Shown here piece after piece: positions 43,616 through 54,586 of a stretch of 64,000 nt of DNA; the stretch's first letter is position 1; each line of letters opens with the position of its first letter. The stretch is taken from contig CAICTM010000243.1 of NCBI GenBank assembly GCA_903772945.1, positions 22,290 to 86,289 on the forward strand, written 5' to 3'. Source of the DNA: Seminavis robusta (lineage: Eukaryota > Bacillariophyta > Bacillariophyceae > Naviculales > Naviculaceae). Made by a program: the position numbers and the translations under genes. The notes below the pieces were generated by a model, which saw nothing but the letters and a program-made list of their open reading frames with translations, was not told where the DNA came from and did not search any database.

Positions 43616-46240
43616 AGTTGAAAGACATCCGTATTTTTAAAAAAAGAGAACTAATCTAGGTGCGATCATATAGATTTATTGCTGAAATGGTAGACGATGT
43701 TGCTGTGAGCGGGCGCCAAGAGGGCTGGACTACACATACGACTGAACTGTTGCCTCGAGTTGGTCTTCGCTCAATGTGCGCGAGGTACTAATATACTGTG
43801 TTAGGACTTGAATTGCGAACCCACCATCTCGTAAGGCACTGTATTTTGATTGTTTGCGCTTGGTTTCTCTTATTAAGGTGCTTTCAGAAACCACAAGTGA
43901 GATTTCGATTTGGTCACTAAGGGGTTATCGGAGGACTACTAGTACGGAGTGCAGAAGAGGGGAAATCCGGGGCATCATCGAAGGGGGTGGTGCGAGTGAG
44001 AGAACCAAGGACGGAGCAGGCCAGAAGGCCTGGGCACCATCATCCCAATGCCGGGAGCTCAATGTAGACTAGTACTGGTACCGGTAGCAGGAATAGGGGA
44101 ACCACGGAGAGCACATCGTGCGCAGCTGCTCGAGCAATGATCATATTGCGTCACGTACGTCTACTACAATGTAGACTAACTGGTTTGCATGCGTTGGAGT
44201 GGGGTCTGTGATTCGGTTAGTGTGGAAGTGACTCTGCAATCACCCAGTCCAGAGCTGCGCAGTTATGCTAGCTCTTTCATCACCAGGTAATGTCTGCTGG
44301 TAACACTGCAAAATGTGATGATTGCTTGCTGCCTGGTGGTGGATTGATTCTCCACTCCCATTAAAATAGACATGGTAGAGTCTACCGTAGCTAGCTAGCT
44401 CTTGCTAAATGTATTAGTACGCGTTGTGCTATCGGCACTGTGCTCTTGGATGAGATGTGATCCATAGTTTGTGCCACGCGTGCGGTGCTGTGACTCACAT
44501 CGTGACACAAGCTTCTATGCAGTCTTGATTTTGTTCACTAACTCGTACAGCGTACCGTCGTACCGTACCGTACCAGCTACCGTACGGTAAAGGTATCTAG
44601 CTACCGGTATGATACAGTAGTACTGAGTATTGTCATACTCGCTAGCTAGCTAGTACGTGGTACGACTAGATACCGGTACGGTACAGGTGGAGTCGAGTCA
44701 CTGATGGGTAAAACCTCTGATAGCATAGAAGCTTGAATGTTTACCTTCTATTTTAAGATAATTTTTATGACCTTTCACGCCCAGGGACCACAAGTAATCA
44801 TGGCGCTGGCCATACCGGTATCTCTTTCCAGATGCAGATTCAACGATCAACGATCATAATCAGTTTTAGACATTGCATTCTTCAATCCAAGGGATCCATT
44901 TGGCACGGTGTCTGTGTCAAATGGGCAAATCGGAACCCACACAAGAGTCTCGACCTGTAAGATTACTCAGAGTGCCACTCACTAGTCAGCAAGTACTCGA
45001 GTAAGAAGTGTGCACTGGTATGGTGGCCATACAAAGCTACAAAGGTGTAGACTAGCTACTAGCTAGCTAGTAGTAGGTACTCTGAAGTAGCGTGGAGAAG
45101 CCAAGACCTTGAGCTGTGAGGGTGGGAGGGGAAGTAGTTCTTGCGAACCTTTTTATTAAATCCTACCAAGATTGAAGTTCTACCGCCTTTGACAGTGAAC
45201 AGTGAGGTTACGTTCGTCCGGTGCTGTGCAGGTTATCTAAATAAATGTGACCTGTAATGTTTACCAATAAAACGCCAAGCCGCCTGGTCACCAGTCACCA
45301 GGCCGCCAGGACTGAAAACCACGGCACGAAAAATTTTACTGTACGGGCTGATTTCATCTGATCATCCCCTACGGTATGGCCTTCGTCCTATGGACTCAAA
45401 AGGCATCGTTGCTTGCTGGGATTTCAGAGCTGCGCCTCTCTATCTATAGCCATACCGGTAGCTGGACACACGCAGCTATGCACAGAACTCTGCAACTTGT
45501 GCGAACTATGCAGAAGGCAGGAAGGCAGTAAAATAATGGGAGCGGTGGCTGAATCGAATCGAGAAGGACAACTTCCACAGCGCATGCTCATCCTGGAAAC
45601 AGAAATCATGTGGAGAAGTTCTACTAGCTAGACTCTACTAGTATTTTAACTGGCTACTACATGTAGCTGGTCTGGCCGCAATCCGATGATGGCTACCGGG
45701 ACTGACCAGATTAAACAGGTCTATGTAGGTAGCTTAGGTAAATAAATCGTTCTGGTACGCAGAAATCAAATAAGTTTATCACATCAGTTTTACCGTTGCT
45801 ACCTAAACTTGAAAGCAGCTTCCAACTCCGTAGAAATGCACAGCGAGCTCGCATGTTTGGAACCAGCCTGTACAATTGCACATTTGCACAGCAACGTGAA
45901 CACAGAAGCTAACACTTTCGTAATTCAACAAAATTAAAAAAGGAGTAAGGGAACTGTGTATGGTAAGGTATACATGTAACTCTCTCAAAGAAACGGCCCT
46001 TTCAAACCGCCGCATCTTTTACCAGTGGACACGGAAAGATACAGTTTTGGTACGTACCTGGGGACGGTGAAGCCTGACCATGACCAAGCCAGGAAGTATC
46101 TTTGCCCACCTACCGGTACTACTAGGTCTAGCTAGCTAGCCAGAAGATCCTACAACCTTTGATTTGACTTTGGCTCACCTCTCAGCCATAAAATCAATTG
46201 ATCCAAAAATTGAACCAGACAAACCAAGGAAACAGATAAA
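43616..46240. other. Large intergenic region rich in palindromes
   Basis: A 2.6-kb gap. It holds the densest GTACC/CTAG cluster of the window (44546-44690), other CTAG tracts at 44386-44400, 45058-45072 and 46128-46140, and the promoter of the ether-lipid fusion gene. No convincing gene is seen; one 72-codon frame at 45413-45631 is likely chance. Confidence 0.5.
44546..44690. repeat. Dense GTAC/CTAG palindrome cluster
   Basis: Within about 145 bp there are repeated GTACC, GTACGGTA, ACCGGT, GCTAGCTAGCTAG and GGTACGGTAC elements, many self-complementary or complementary to each other. Strong cruciform or RNA-hairpin potential. Confidence 0.75.
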
Positions 46241-49200
46241 ATGCTCGTTTTCATTGCCACCTCCATGGCCTCAACAACTGTGCCCTTCTTCTTCCGCCTT
46301 GCCTTCAAGGTGCTCGCCCTCCTTGCCTCCACGGTGCCGTTCTTCCTTCGTGTTGCATTTTTCTTTTCTTTTATCGCCCTTTTGGTGGCATTGGCTCTGC
46401 AGCAACTCTCTCGCCGGTGGCTCAAAAAAGAAGTTCCTTGCAAATCAACCAAATATCTCCGCAAATGGTCCAAGCAGGAAGAACAAGATGCCGCTGATGA
46501 TATCCGTCGCATTGGTAGCCGCGAGGGAAGTCATTTGAAGGATTTGTTCCAAAATTACTACACTCAGGACCACCAAAAACCAATGAACATTCTCTTGACT
46601 GGGGTAACTGGATATGTCGGTCGCTCACTTCTTTGGGAGCTCTTGAGTCAACTGGAGGCTCTCCAGTGTGACAAGATGGCGGCCAATGACATTCCCAAAG
46701 TGTTCTTGACCGTCCGTTCCAAACGGGGTGTCTCTTTGGATAGTAGGGTTCAAAAACTGCGCAAAGATCCAATCTTTCAGCATTTGCAAACGGCATGGGA
46801 TCGTCACTGCGTCACTGTGAGCGTTGGAGACATGAGGAACGAAAACTTTGGAATGGATGCTGGAACAATCCGCAATCTAGAGAAAAGCAACATCACTCAC
46901 ATTATCCACTCAGCTGCAGATGTTCGTTTCACACCTCCTTTTGATGAAATTGCAGCCAGCAACATTACAGTCTCGCTCCAATTGCAACAGTTTGCCCGTC
47001 AATGGGACTCTTGCAGGGGGATGATTTATCTTTCTACTGCCTTTGTCCATCCTGGACAAGGGAGCTCTGACAATCCTCATCCAGATTCTTTGGTGGACTT
47101 TAAGCGGTATGACCCGCTCGAATTGTACCATTCCATGCTCGGCGAAGACAATGCCATTTTGGCCAAGCAAGTGAAGGAGGAATTGGGATTTGAGAACAAT
47201 TATACATTCGCGAAAGCGATTTGTGAGCATTTGCTCCTTCGAGACCCTGACACCCCCACCAAGATTTTGCGTCCATGCATCGTGGGACCATCGGCTGTCT
47301 TGCCCTTTCCCGGTTGGAATGGTGCTTCACCTTCTACCGTCACGGGCTTTATGCTACTTATTCGTGTAGGATTGGCCAATCTCTTTCGAATTGCAACCAA
47401 AGACAACCGGCTGCCAGTCATCCCTGTGGATGTGGTATCAGTGGCAGTGCTTCATGCCATGATCTCGTTGGGAGAGGAAAACAGGAAGACCAAAAAGGAA
47501 GCACTGGAAGAGAGCCCGAAGAACATTGCGAATCTGGTCTGGTTTGTTGAAGTGACACCGAGCGTATTCCGTTGGTGGAGCCTATCACAGAGATTCTCGA
47601 CCTGGCGGTCTGCCTTGACAGTGCTGCTTCTCCAGGTAATTGACGAACACCCTTCGACCGAAAAAAGCCTCATTTGGGCGTTCAACGTTTTACCACTTCA
47701 GCTGTGGCAGCTGAGTCGAAAGTTGCAGACTCCTTTTCAAACGAAACGGCCACCGTCTCAGGAAAGCAAAATGACACCTGAAAAATGTCTCAAGTTGTTG
47801 GATTTGACCAATGACTATTCCTTCTTTATGGCAAGTAAATTCCACTTCCAATCCTCCGTCACCATGCCTGCATGGTTGACCAGCAGAAGCTACTCGATTC
47901 GTTCCCTCCTGAGAGCTACTGAAAACTTTACTCCTGAATTCGCAAGAACGGTCCCAAAAAGCCTGGAAAGCAGTACTACAGAAATGTTCAACTATGTCAA
48001 TCTGGTGCCTAAACATCGATCGGATTTGTGGTGGGCTTTGACACAACCCAACGGCAACCTGACCACCCGTATCATTGGATTCCTGGTTTCCAAAGTCTTG
48101 CGCAGAGCTTGCGGTCGAGTCCTGGTTGATTTAAGTTCTATGGCAGCGTTGGCAGAAGAACTGGAACGGGATCCAGACGCGCCACTTTGCTTGGCCGCTA
48201 CACACAGGTCCTTTCTGGATTTCATTCTGTTGAGCTATGTGGCCTTCTCTATGCCAGAGTTTGGCTTAAAAATCCCAAAGATTGCAGCCAGTTTCCAGTT
48301 CTCCTCATTGTTCTTCTCTGCCTTTCTGCAAGGGGCGGGGGCCTTTTACTTGCAGCCAGGAGGGAAGCTGAACAATGCCGGTCTATTCAAGAGATTGGCT
48401 GACTTTTTGAACAGCAAGGAGCATCTGCTGGTCTTCTTGGAAGGCACCAGAAGCCGCGATCGCCGCTTCCTGGAACCAAAGCGCGGCTTTTTGCATGCTC
48501 TTCGACAAGCTGCAACCGAAAATGGGCACACAGATCCTCTGGTAGCTCCAGTGGTTGTAGATTATGAGAGAATTCCTGAGCAAGCCACTTTCGAGAACGA
48601 GATGACAAGTTGTGGAAAGAAGGCAGCGCTATCCTCAAATGGTTTGGTCACGTGGCTCCAAAAGCTCATCTCAAAAGAGGTACAGCTGGGTGATATCCGA
48701 ATCACTTTTGCGGAGCCTTGCCGTCTATCAGAGAAGGACGACGTGGCTTCATTCGCTTTGGAGCTTCAGGCGAGACAAAAAGCTGCGACCTCTGTTACTA
48801 CTTTCCATCTGCGTGCTGCCAAGATGCACCTAGGGACAATTCGGGTGGAAACTCTTCAACGAGCCATTGTTGACTTGGGCGGCCGCATCACAGAGCAGTC
48901 AACATCACTCGATCTAATCTCTGAGCTCTCGTCGTCAGAGTGTTGGAGCCTTCATATGCAATGGTTGGTTCACTTTGCTCCGTTACTGCATTGTAAAGGG
49001 TACGAAAAGTGGGCTGAGTGGATTGCCCCCGGAAGCAATAGAACCCTGACAAATCAAGACATCAGCTCTGACCCGGTGCTGGTGGTGCTATCTGAGATCC
49101 AGAAGTTGCTGGACAGTGCTTCAGCTCTTGGAATGCAAGCGAAATCACTGTTGGAAGAGAGTGGAATCCCTGAACCGACAGTTCCTCATCTCGCATCGAC

Positions 49201-51794
49201 GATTGCAACGTTGGATGTTGATGGATGTTTGAAGGGAACGACCCTTGCTTGGGCCGCTGCTCAAATTCAAACAGTGGGAGCCAGAAAGGCGCTGCCGGGG
49301 CGAAGCACAACTGATGAAGTTTCGTCCAAGGCTACTTTGGCAGCAGTTGTTCCTCGCTTCAAAAATATCGGGAAAGCTTCGGACACGGAATCCCTCGGTC
49401 GGTGGGGTTTCGAAGACTCAGGTTTCAAGCTCGTCAATAGTCGACTCGGAAGCGGGAAGCGTGTTTGCTTTCAAGGCTCGAGGTACCGTATCAGTGGTCG
49501 TACATTCCCGACCCTGCTTGAGCTGTTCGAGAAGATTACCAAAACGCTCATCTCTGGTGGACCCGACCATGCACCAAAAGCTGTTCAAAAGCTGTCCCTT
49601 CCCGACGAAGTTTCAACCGAACTCTTGGATCTTCTGAAAGAGAATGGCTTCACAAGCGACCAGTTATCAACCGACGTCGATATCAGATGCCGTCACGCCA
49701 CGGGCCATTGCCTAGAAGATGTGTTCCGCATCCAGACTGGTGAGATAGGGCGATGTCCTGACATTGTTATTTGGCCGCTGACCGAACAAAATTGTTTCGA
49801 GCTCGTGGAGCTCGCTCGTACCTTTCAGTGGTGCCTGATTCCGTATGGTGGTAAGCGAGTGTTGGTATACGTGTGATAACCCTCCGCTGCATGGTGCCAA
49901 TCCTAATGATTTGGTTTTTCTCAACTCCGCAGGAGGGACGAATGTGACGAAGGCTCTCTCGTGCCCCCCAAAGCATGTTGATCCACGTCCTATGGTGTCA
50001 GTCGATATGCGGCGCATGAAAAAGATTCTCTGGATCAATCGAGAGGATGGTCTGGCAGAAATTGAAGCTGGAATTGTTGGCAGGGATCTGGTCGAGGAAC
50101 TGAAAAAAGAAGGCCTGACGATGGGCCATGAACCTGATTCTATTGAATTCTCAACCCTCGGTAGGTGGATGGACCGTGCTCTGTTCGCCAACTGTGATGC
50201 GTCCGTCTGTCTAATCTCTTTCCCGTATCTACATATAGGTGGTTGGGTGGCTACTCGTGCTTCGGGAATGAAAAAGAATCGATATGGAAACATTGAAGAC
50301 ATAGTGCGAGAGGTCCGGCTTGTCAGTCCTTCTGGTGTCCTGTCTCAAAACCACCACCAAAGTGGACGAGCCCATGAGGGTACCGCGTTCGGGAGAACGA
50401 GCATTGGAACAGAATTGAAGGACCTTGCAATAGGTTCGGAAGGCAACCTTGGCATCATCAGCAGCGTTGTAGTCCGTGTGCATAAGCTTCCAAAAGAGAC
50501 TCAATACGCTTCCATTTTGTTCCCCTGTTTCGAGATGGGAGCAAAGTTTATGCGCGATGTTGCTCGTTTGTCTCCTGCTTTGCGTCCTGCCTCTATTAGA
50601 TTGGCTGACAATCTACAGTTCTCTCTGGCTCGAGAGATTTCCGCAGGAGCTAACGACAAATCAATGATCATGAAGACTTTGCAAAGATTGTATGTGGGTT
50701 CATGGCTTCGGTGGAAGCCTGAGTCCATTTGTGCTTGCAGCATTCTGTGCGAGGGCGATAACGAAGAGGTCGCGTTTCAACTGAAACAGCTGAGAAAGAT
50801 TCTTGGGAAGTACGAAGGTATCGAAATGGGGGCGTCCAACGGAGCTTCTGGTTACGAGATGACCTTTGCCATCGCTTACATCAGAGATTTTGCTTTGAGC
50901 CAAGGGATTTACGGAGAGTCCTTCGAAACATTCGTTCCTTGGTCTCGTTGCCAGGCTCTCTGTGATGGTGTCAAGCGGGACGTTCAAGCGGCTCATGAAC
51001 GCCGGTTCCTGCCTGGCAAACCTGTCATCTCCTGCCGAATTACACAACTCTACGAAGAGGGTGCCTGTGTCTACTTTTACATGGCAATATCTGGTCAGGG
51101 CTTGTCGAACCCCTGTGACACGTTCGCAGCGATGGAACACGAAGCAAGAGAAAGCTGCATGAGACATGGGGGCTCACTAAGTCATCATCATGGGGTAGGC
51201 AAGGTCAGATCATGCTTTCTTCCAAAGGTCAACAGCCCCGCTTTGAACTCTTGGCTTCGAGATATCAAAGACGGCATTGACAAACAGAACATCTTTGGCG
51301 CCAGAAATGGCGCCCTCTCCCCTGATGCTATCGGCGTTGACCTTTGCCAAAAGGGCGGATCTTGCGAGTATGCAACTGATGGGGACGTCACTCCAAGCGA
51401 TGTTACCGTGGTTTCTAGCCAGACCAGTCGGAGCAGCCAAAGCAGCGGCAGCCCATACTTTGAAACAGAGAGCTTTTCCTCCTTGGGTGACACCGACGAC
51501 GAGGACGAAGCGGAGCAAAGTATCGACTCTCTCCAAGCTCAGTTCGAAGAAGCTTCCGAAACAGCCAGATCGAAGCTTGGCAGCAACATTTCGAATCAGG
51601 ATAAGTTGCAGCTCTATGGTCTTTTCAAGCAAGCGAAGCATGGTGATGCCGACCCCACAAATCGCCCGTCTTACTTGTGGGCAGTCGAACGAGCCAAGTT
51701 TGACGCTTGGTCAAGCCTAAGAGGAACGACAAAAGAATCTGCCATGAAAGAGTACTCTGCCGTGGTGCGGAACTTGTGGCTTGCATCCCAGTAG
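46241..51794 (+). CDS. Four-module ether-lipid enzyme: acyl-CoA reductase + DHAP acyltransferase + alkyl-DHAP synthase + ACBP
   Basis: Three exons, 46241-49850, 49933-50160 and 50239-51794; introns of 82 and 78 nt, both phase 1; 1797 residues. Residues 10-55 are hydrophobic and likely membrane-inserted. Residues 115-450 form a fatty acyl-CoA reductase (male-sterility) fold with TGVTGYVG (120-127), STAFVHP and the YTFAK catalytic pair (321-325). Residues 600-830 are a GNPAT-like acyltransferase: HRSFLD (655-660), GAFYLQ, FLEGTRSRDRR (732-742) and VAPVVVDYERIPEQ. Residues about 1053-1640 are alkyl-DHAP synthase: RWGFEDSGF, PYGGGTNVT (FAD), GHEPDSIEFS, GGWVATRASGMKK, and the catalytic SLSHHHGVGK (HHH 1595-1597). 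Residues 1711-1797 are an acyl-CoA-binding domain (LYGLFKQAKHGDAD, AKFDAWSSLRG). No C-terminal SKL signal. All key motifs look intact. Together they would turn acyl-CoA and DHAP into 1-O-alkyl-DHAP. Confidence 0.93.
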
Positions 51795-52191
51795 GCGCCG
51801 TAGCGCAAACTGACATCATTACGTAGACCCATACAAAATTAGTGAATTCATTTAAATCTTGACGGGCTGCTTAACTTTCTCCTAGTTCGCACTTCATGCG
51901 AACTTCCCCGCGTGCAAGCCCATTCCAACTTTCTAATGAGCTGTTGCCTCAAGCTCAGGAGCATTTCTTTACCACGGTGCCAACAAGGAGGAGCGACAGA
52001 AGAGGTACTGAAATGCTGATTGGATGGGTTCGACATTCGCTGGACTTCAAACCTTGTGACCACCGATGGAAGATTCAAAAAGCGGGGGAGCGAGATGCAT
52101 CATCATTTGCAGACGTCGCTGCTGTCGTGGGGTTGTATGGAATGAAGGAGGAGGGCAAGCAGCCCTTGATGTTGGTAAAATTCGTCAATGA
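51795..52191. other. Convergent spacer after the ether-lipid gene
   Basis: A 397-bp gap between the convergent fusion gene and the first phosphotransferase. It holds an uncertain 99-codon plus-strand frame (51896-52195), otherwise nothing. Confidence 0.45.
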
Positions 52192-52195
52192 TTAG
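51896..52195 (+). CDS. Possible small protein (uncertain)
   Basis: A 99-codon frame whose C-terminal half has protein-like composition (for example VVGLYGMKEEGK, then LMLVKFVND). It overlaps the stop codon of the minus-strand phosphotransferase by four bases. It matches no family I know and could be 3' untranslated sequence. Confidence 0.22.
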   Translation: MRTSPRASPFQLSNELLPQAQEHFFTTVPTRRSDRRGTEMLIGWVRHSLDFKPCDHRWKIQKAGERDASSFADVAAVVGLYGMKEEGKQPLMLVKFVND

Positions 52196-53077
52196 TCCTC
52201 TTGAGTGAAGATAATGACGCTCATCACTGGTATCCATCTCAGATAGAAATGGAAAAAGTCAGAGTATCCAAAACACACCCCATGCAACCAGAATTGAATG
52301 AATAACATAAAAGAAATGTGATTCCAGACAGTAGACTTTGCTGATTGTTTCTGTTCCGTTGTTTCTTTTGTTGCCTGAAACCAGTGGTAGGCTGAAAGTA
52401 AAGTTCCGTAAAGAAGGGACAACACCTGAAAAGCCCATGCAGCTCCATAGGAATACCAATCATCCTTTAGCAACACAATGTCCCCTTCACTGACCCAAGC
52501 ATAGAATAAGATCATTGTTGCCAAGATTGCTGCTTCATCAATGGAGAAAAACTTAGTGCCGAGAGCCAAGGTTCCACTGAAATGGGCTACCACATGAGGT
52601 GCCAGCCAAAGACAATAGTAACCGTGTAATCCCTGCCAATAGACATCATCAGCAGGCGTTTTGCCAAAAGCAAAGCGAACCACGCTGATGTACGCTAACA
52701 GACAAAAGAAAGTCAAGGCAAAAGTGTGGGAATGAAGCAACGGTGATTGATCCAGCTTTGTTTCAACCTAACAAAAGCCTACCTGCAATATTGCCCATGG
52801 CTCCATCGACCCAATGATCCAGAATTCCTCCAAATTTGCTTGTTTTCCCAGTGCGACGGGCATGTTTGCCATCCATGTTATCACACATATGGTACATTGT
52901 AAAAAACAGGCAAGCCCAGCCCAATTGGCTGTGGAGGACACAGTATGAAGAGAGAATGGCATAGTATCCACCGATCAGGGTTATGGCGTTGGGATGGACC
53001 CAATCAGGCCAGATCAATGGAGACAGCCAGTCATAGAATGGGCTGAGCACATAGTCATAGAAGTATGATGTTGTCAT
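52192..53077 (-). CDS. CDP-alcohol phosphotransferase (ethanolamine/choline type), tandem copy A
   Basis: Two exons, 53077-52783 and 52694-52192; 265 residues. The intron (52695-52782, 88 nt) was placed by matching the intronless neighbour: splicing GNIA to the AYISVVRFAFG stretch aligns with no gap to copy B. The CDP-alcohol phosphatidyltransferase signature is complete at residues 66-91: D-x2-DG-x2-AR-x8-G-x3-D-x3-D (DNMDGKHARR then FGGILDHWVD). WVHPNAITLIGG at 27-38 is also typical of EPT/CPT enzymes. About six hydrophobic segments suggest an ER membrane protein. At 265 residues it is shorter than the usual ~390. Family members transfer phosphoethanolamine or phosphocholine from CDP to diacyl- or alkylacyl-glycerol. 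Substrate choice cannot be read from the sequence. Confidence 0.87.
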
Positions 53078-53785
53078 GGTTGGTAAAGTTGTGACAAGAG
53101 CCTTCCGAGGACACAATCACCGCCAGATTCGATTAATCATCCATTCATCCGCCACTCCCTTACCGGTAAGCTCCATTGTGCTGATGCTGTTTTCCTCAGC
53201 TGCTCAGCGCGCAGCTACCGGCTAGCTATCCGGTGGTACCAGATACTAGTACCGGTACCGCACATCAGTACGGCACGTATTGGCTCAACGTGGCGTGGCA
53301 GCAGATTGGCACTTGGTTTCTGAATCAAACAGCAAAGCTGCTTTTGTCGACAACCCCATTGCAGCTCTCTCATCAGATACCGGTACCAATACCGTGGCCG
53401 TAGACACAGGAAAGGTCGGCAAGACCAGGGTCACCTAATCAGGATTCTCTCCTTCAGTTCCAGGTTTGCTTCGTACCCCCTCGCCCAACGTGGAGTAGTT
53501 CGTCTCCTCGTAGGTCGTCGCTGATAGGGCTACGATTGCAAAAACAACGGAGCTCATGACCTCTGCTGTAACCTTTTTTTAATTTTAATAATTTGCCTCT
53601 TTATATGCAATGCCATGCACTTCAAATCTCACTCAGAGGACGTGCCAATTGTTTACCCCGTGAGTGAAGACTCAAACAGCTCATCCTGCTGTTGTGATGT
53701 CTCGCAAGAATTGTTGCTGTCTTTGACTTCACAGTGATGACAAAGAATGCTGCCAAACATTCAGTGGGGGAATATTCATCCATCT
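53078..53785. other. Spacer between the tandem phosphotransferase genes
   Basis: A 708-bp gap containing promoter sequence for copy A, GGTACC palindromes near 53236-53268 and 53380, and a T-rich/A-rich stretch at 53573-53596. No gene. Confidence 0.5.
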
Positions 53786-54586
53786 TTAGTCGTCCTCCGT
53801 AAAAAGAACAGTGCTCATCACTGGCACCCAGCTCAAGTAGAAATGGAAAAAGTCAGAGGAAGGATAAAGGATCCCATGCAACCAGAATTGCATGAACAGC
53901 ATCAATGAAAAATGATTCCAGACTGTTACAGTCTTTGCTGATTCTTGCTTTTCTGTTGTCTGCCTTGACTTCAGCCAGTGGTGAGCAGACAGTATGGTCC
54001 CATAGAAAATGGACAACACCTGAGTAACCAATAAAGACTTCTCCAAATACCACTTGTCCTTCAGCAACACAATGTCACCTTCACTGACCCAAGCATAAAA
54101 TAGTAAAAGCGAAGTCGTGACAAAGGCTTCATCAATGGAGAAAAACTTAGTGCCCAGAGCCAAGGTTCCGCTGAAGTGTCCAACCACATGAGGAGCCAAC
54201 CAGAGACATTCGTAGCAATGGATGGCCTGCCAGTAAGCTTTATCATCTGGTGTAATGCCAAAACAAAAGGAAGCGATGGTGCTGAACCCTGCAATATTGC
54301 CCATGGCTCCATCGACCCAATGATCCAGAATTCCTCCAAATTTGCTTGTTTTCCCAGTGCGACGGGCATGTTTGCCATCCATGTTATCACACATATGGTA
54401 CATTGTAAAAAACAGGCAAGCCCAGCCCAACTGTCCACTTTGGATAAAGTAGGAAGCAGCAACAGCAAAAATGCCACCAATAAGGGTTATGGCGTTGGGA
54501 TGGACCCAATCAGGCCAGACCAATGGTGACAGCCAGTCATAGAATGGGCTAAGCACGTAGTCGTAGAAGTATGATGTTGTTGTCAT
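53786..54586 (-). CDS. CDP-alcohol phosphotransferase (ethanolamine/choline type), tandem copy B
   Basis: A single exon of 266 codons, colinear with copy A apart from one extra Thr at the start (MTTTSYFYDY). The catalytic signature DNMDGKHARR ... FGGILDHWVDG is intact, followed by GFSTIASFCFG where copy A has its intron. The TM pattern is the same. A 143-bp tract covering the catalytic motif (54288-54430) is identical to copy A, while the flanks differ at many positions. Both genes point toward the ether-lipid fusion gene. Likely product: CDP-ethanolamine or CDP-choline phosphotransferase acting on diradylglycerols. Confidence 0.9.
   Translation of the reverse strand: MTTTSYFYDYVLSPFYDWLSPLVWPDWVHPNAITLIGGIFAVAASYFIQSGQLGWACLFFTMYHMCDNMDGKHARRTGKTSKFGGILDHWVDGAMGNIAGFSTIASFCFGITPDDKAYWQAIHCYECLWLAPHVVGHFSGTLALGTKFFSIDEAFVTTSLLLFYAWVSEGDIVLLKDKWYLEKSLLVTQVLSIFYGTILSAHHWLKSRQTTEKQESAKTVTVWNHFSLMLFMQFWLHGILYPSSDFFHFYLSWVPVMSTVLFTEDD

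Noticed and set aside
45413-45631. 72-codon plus-strand frame in the large gap before the ether-lipid gene
   Set aside because: Isolated, with no domain, and embedded in palindromic repeats.
52740-52783. Alternative acceptor ATCAG/CGTGG for the intron in phosphotransferase copy A
   Set aside because: It puts the second exon out of frame, whereas the TTAG/CGTAC acceptor keeps the frame and aligns without gaps to copy B.
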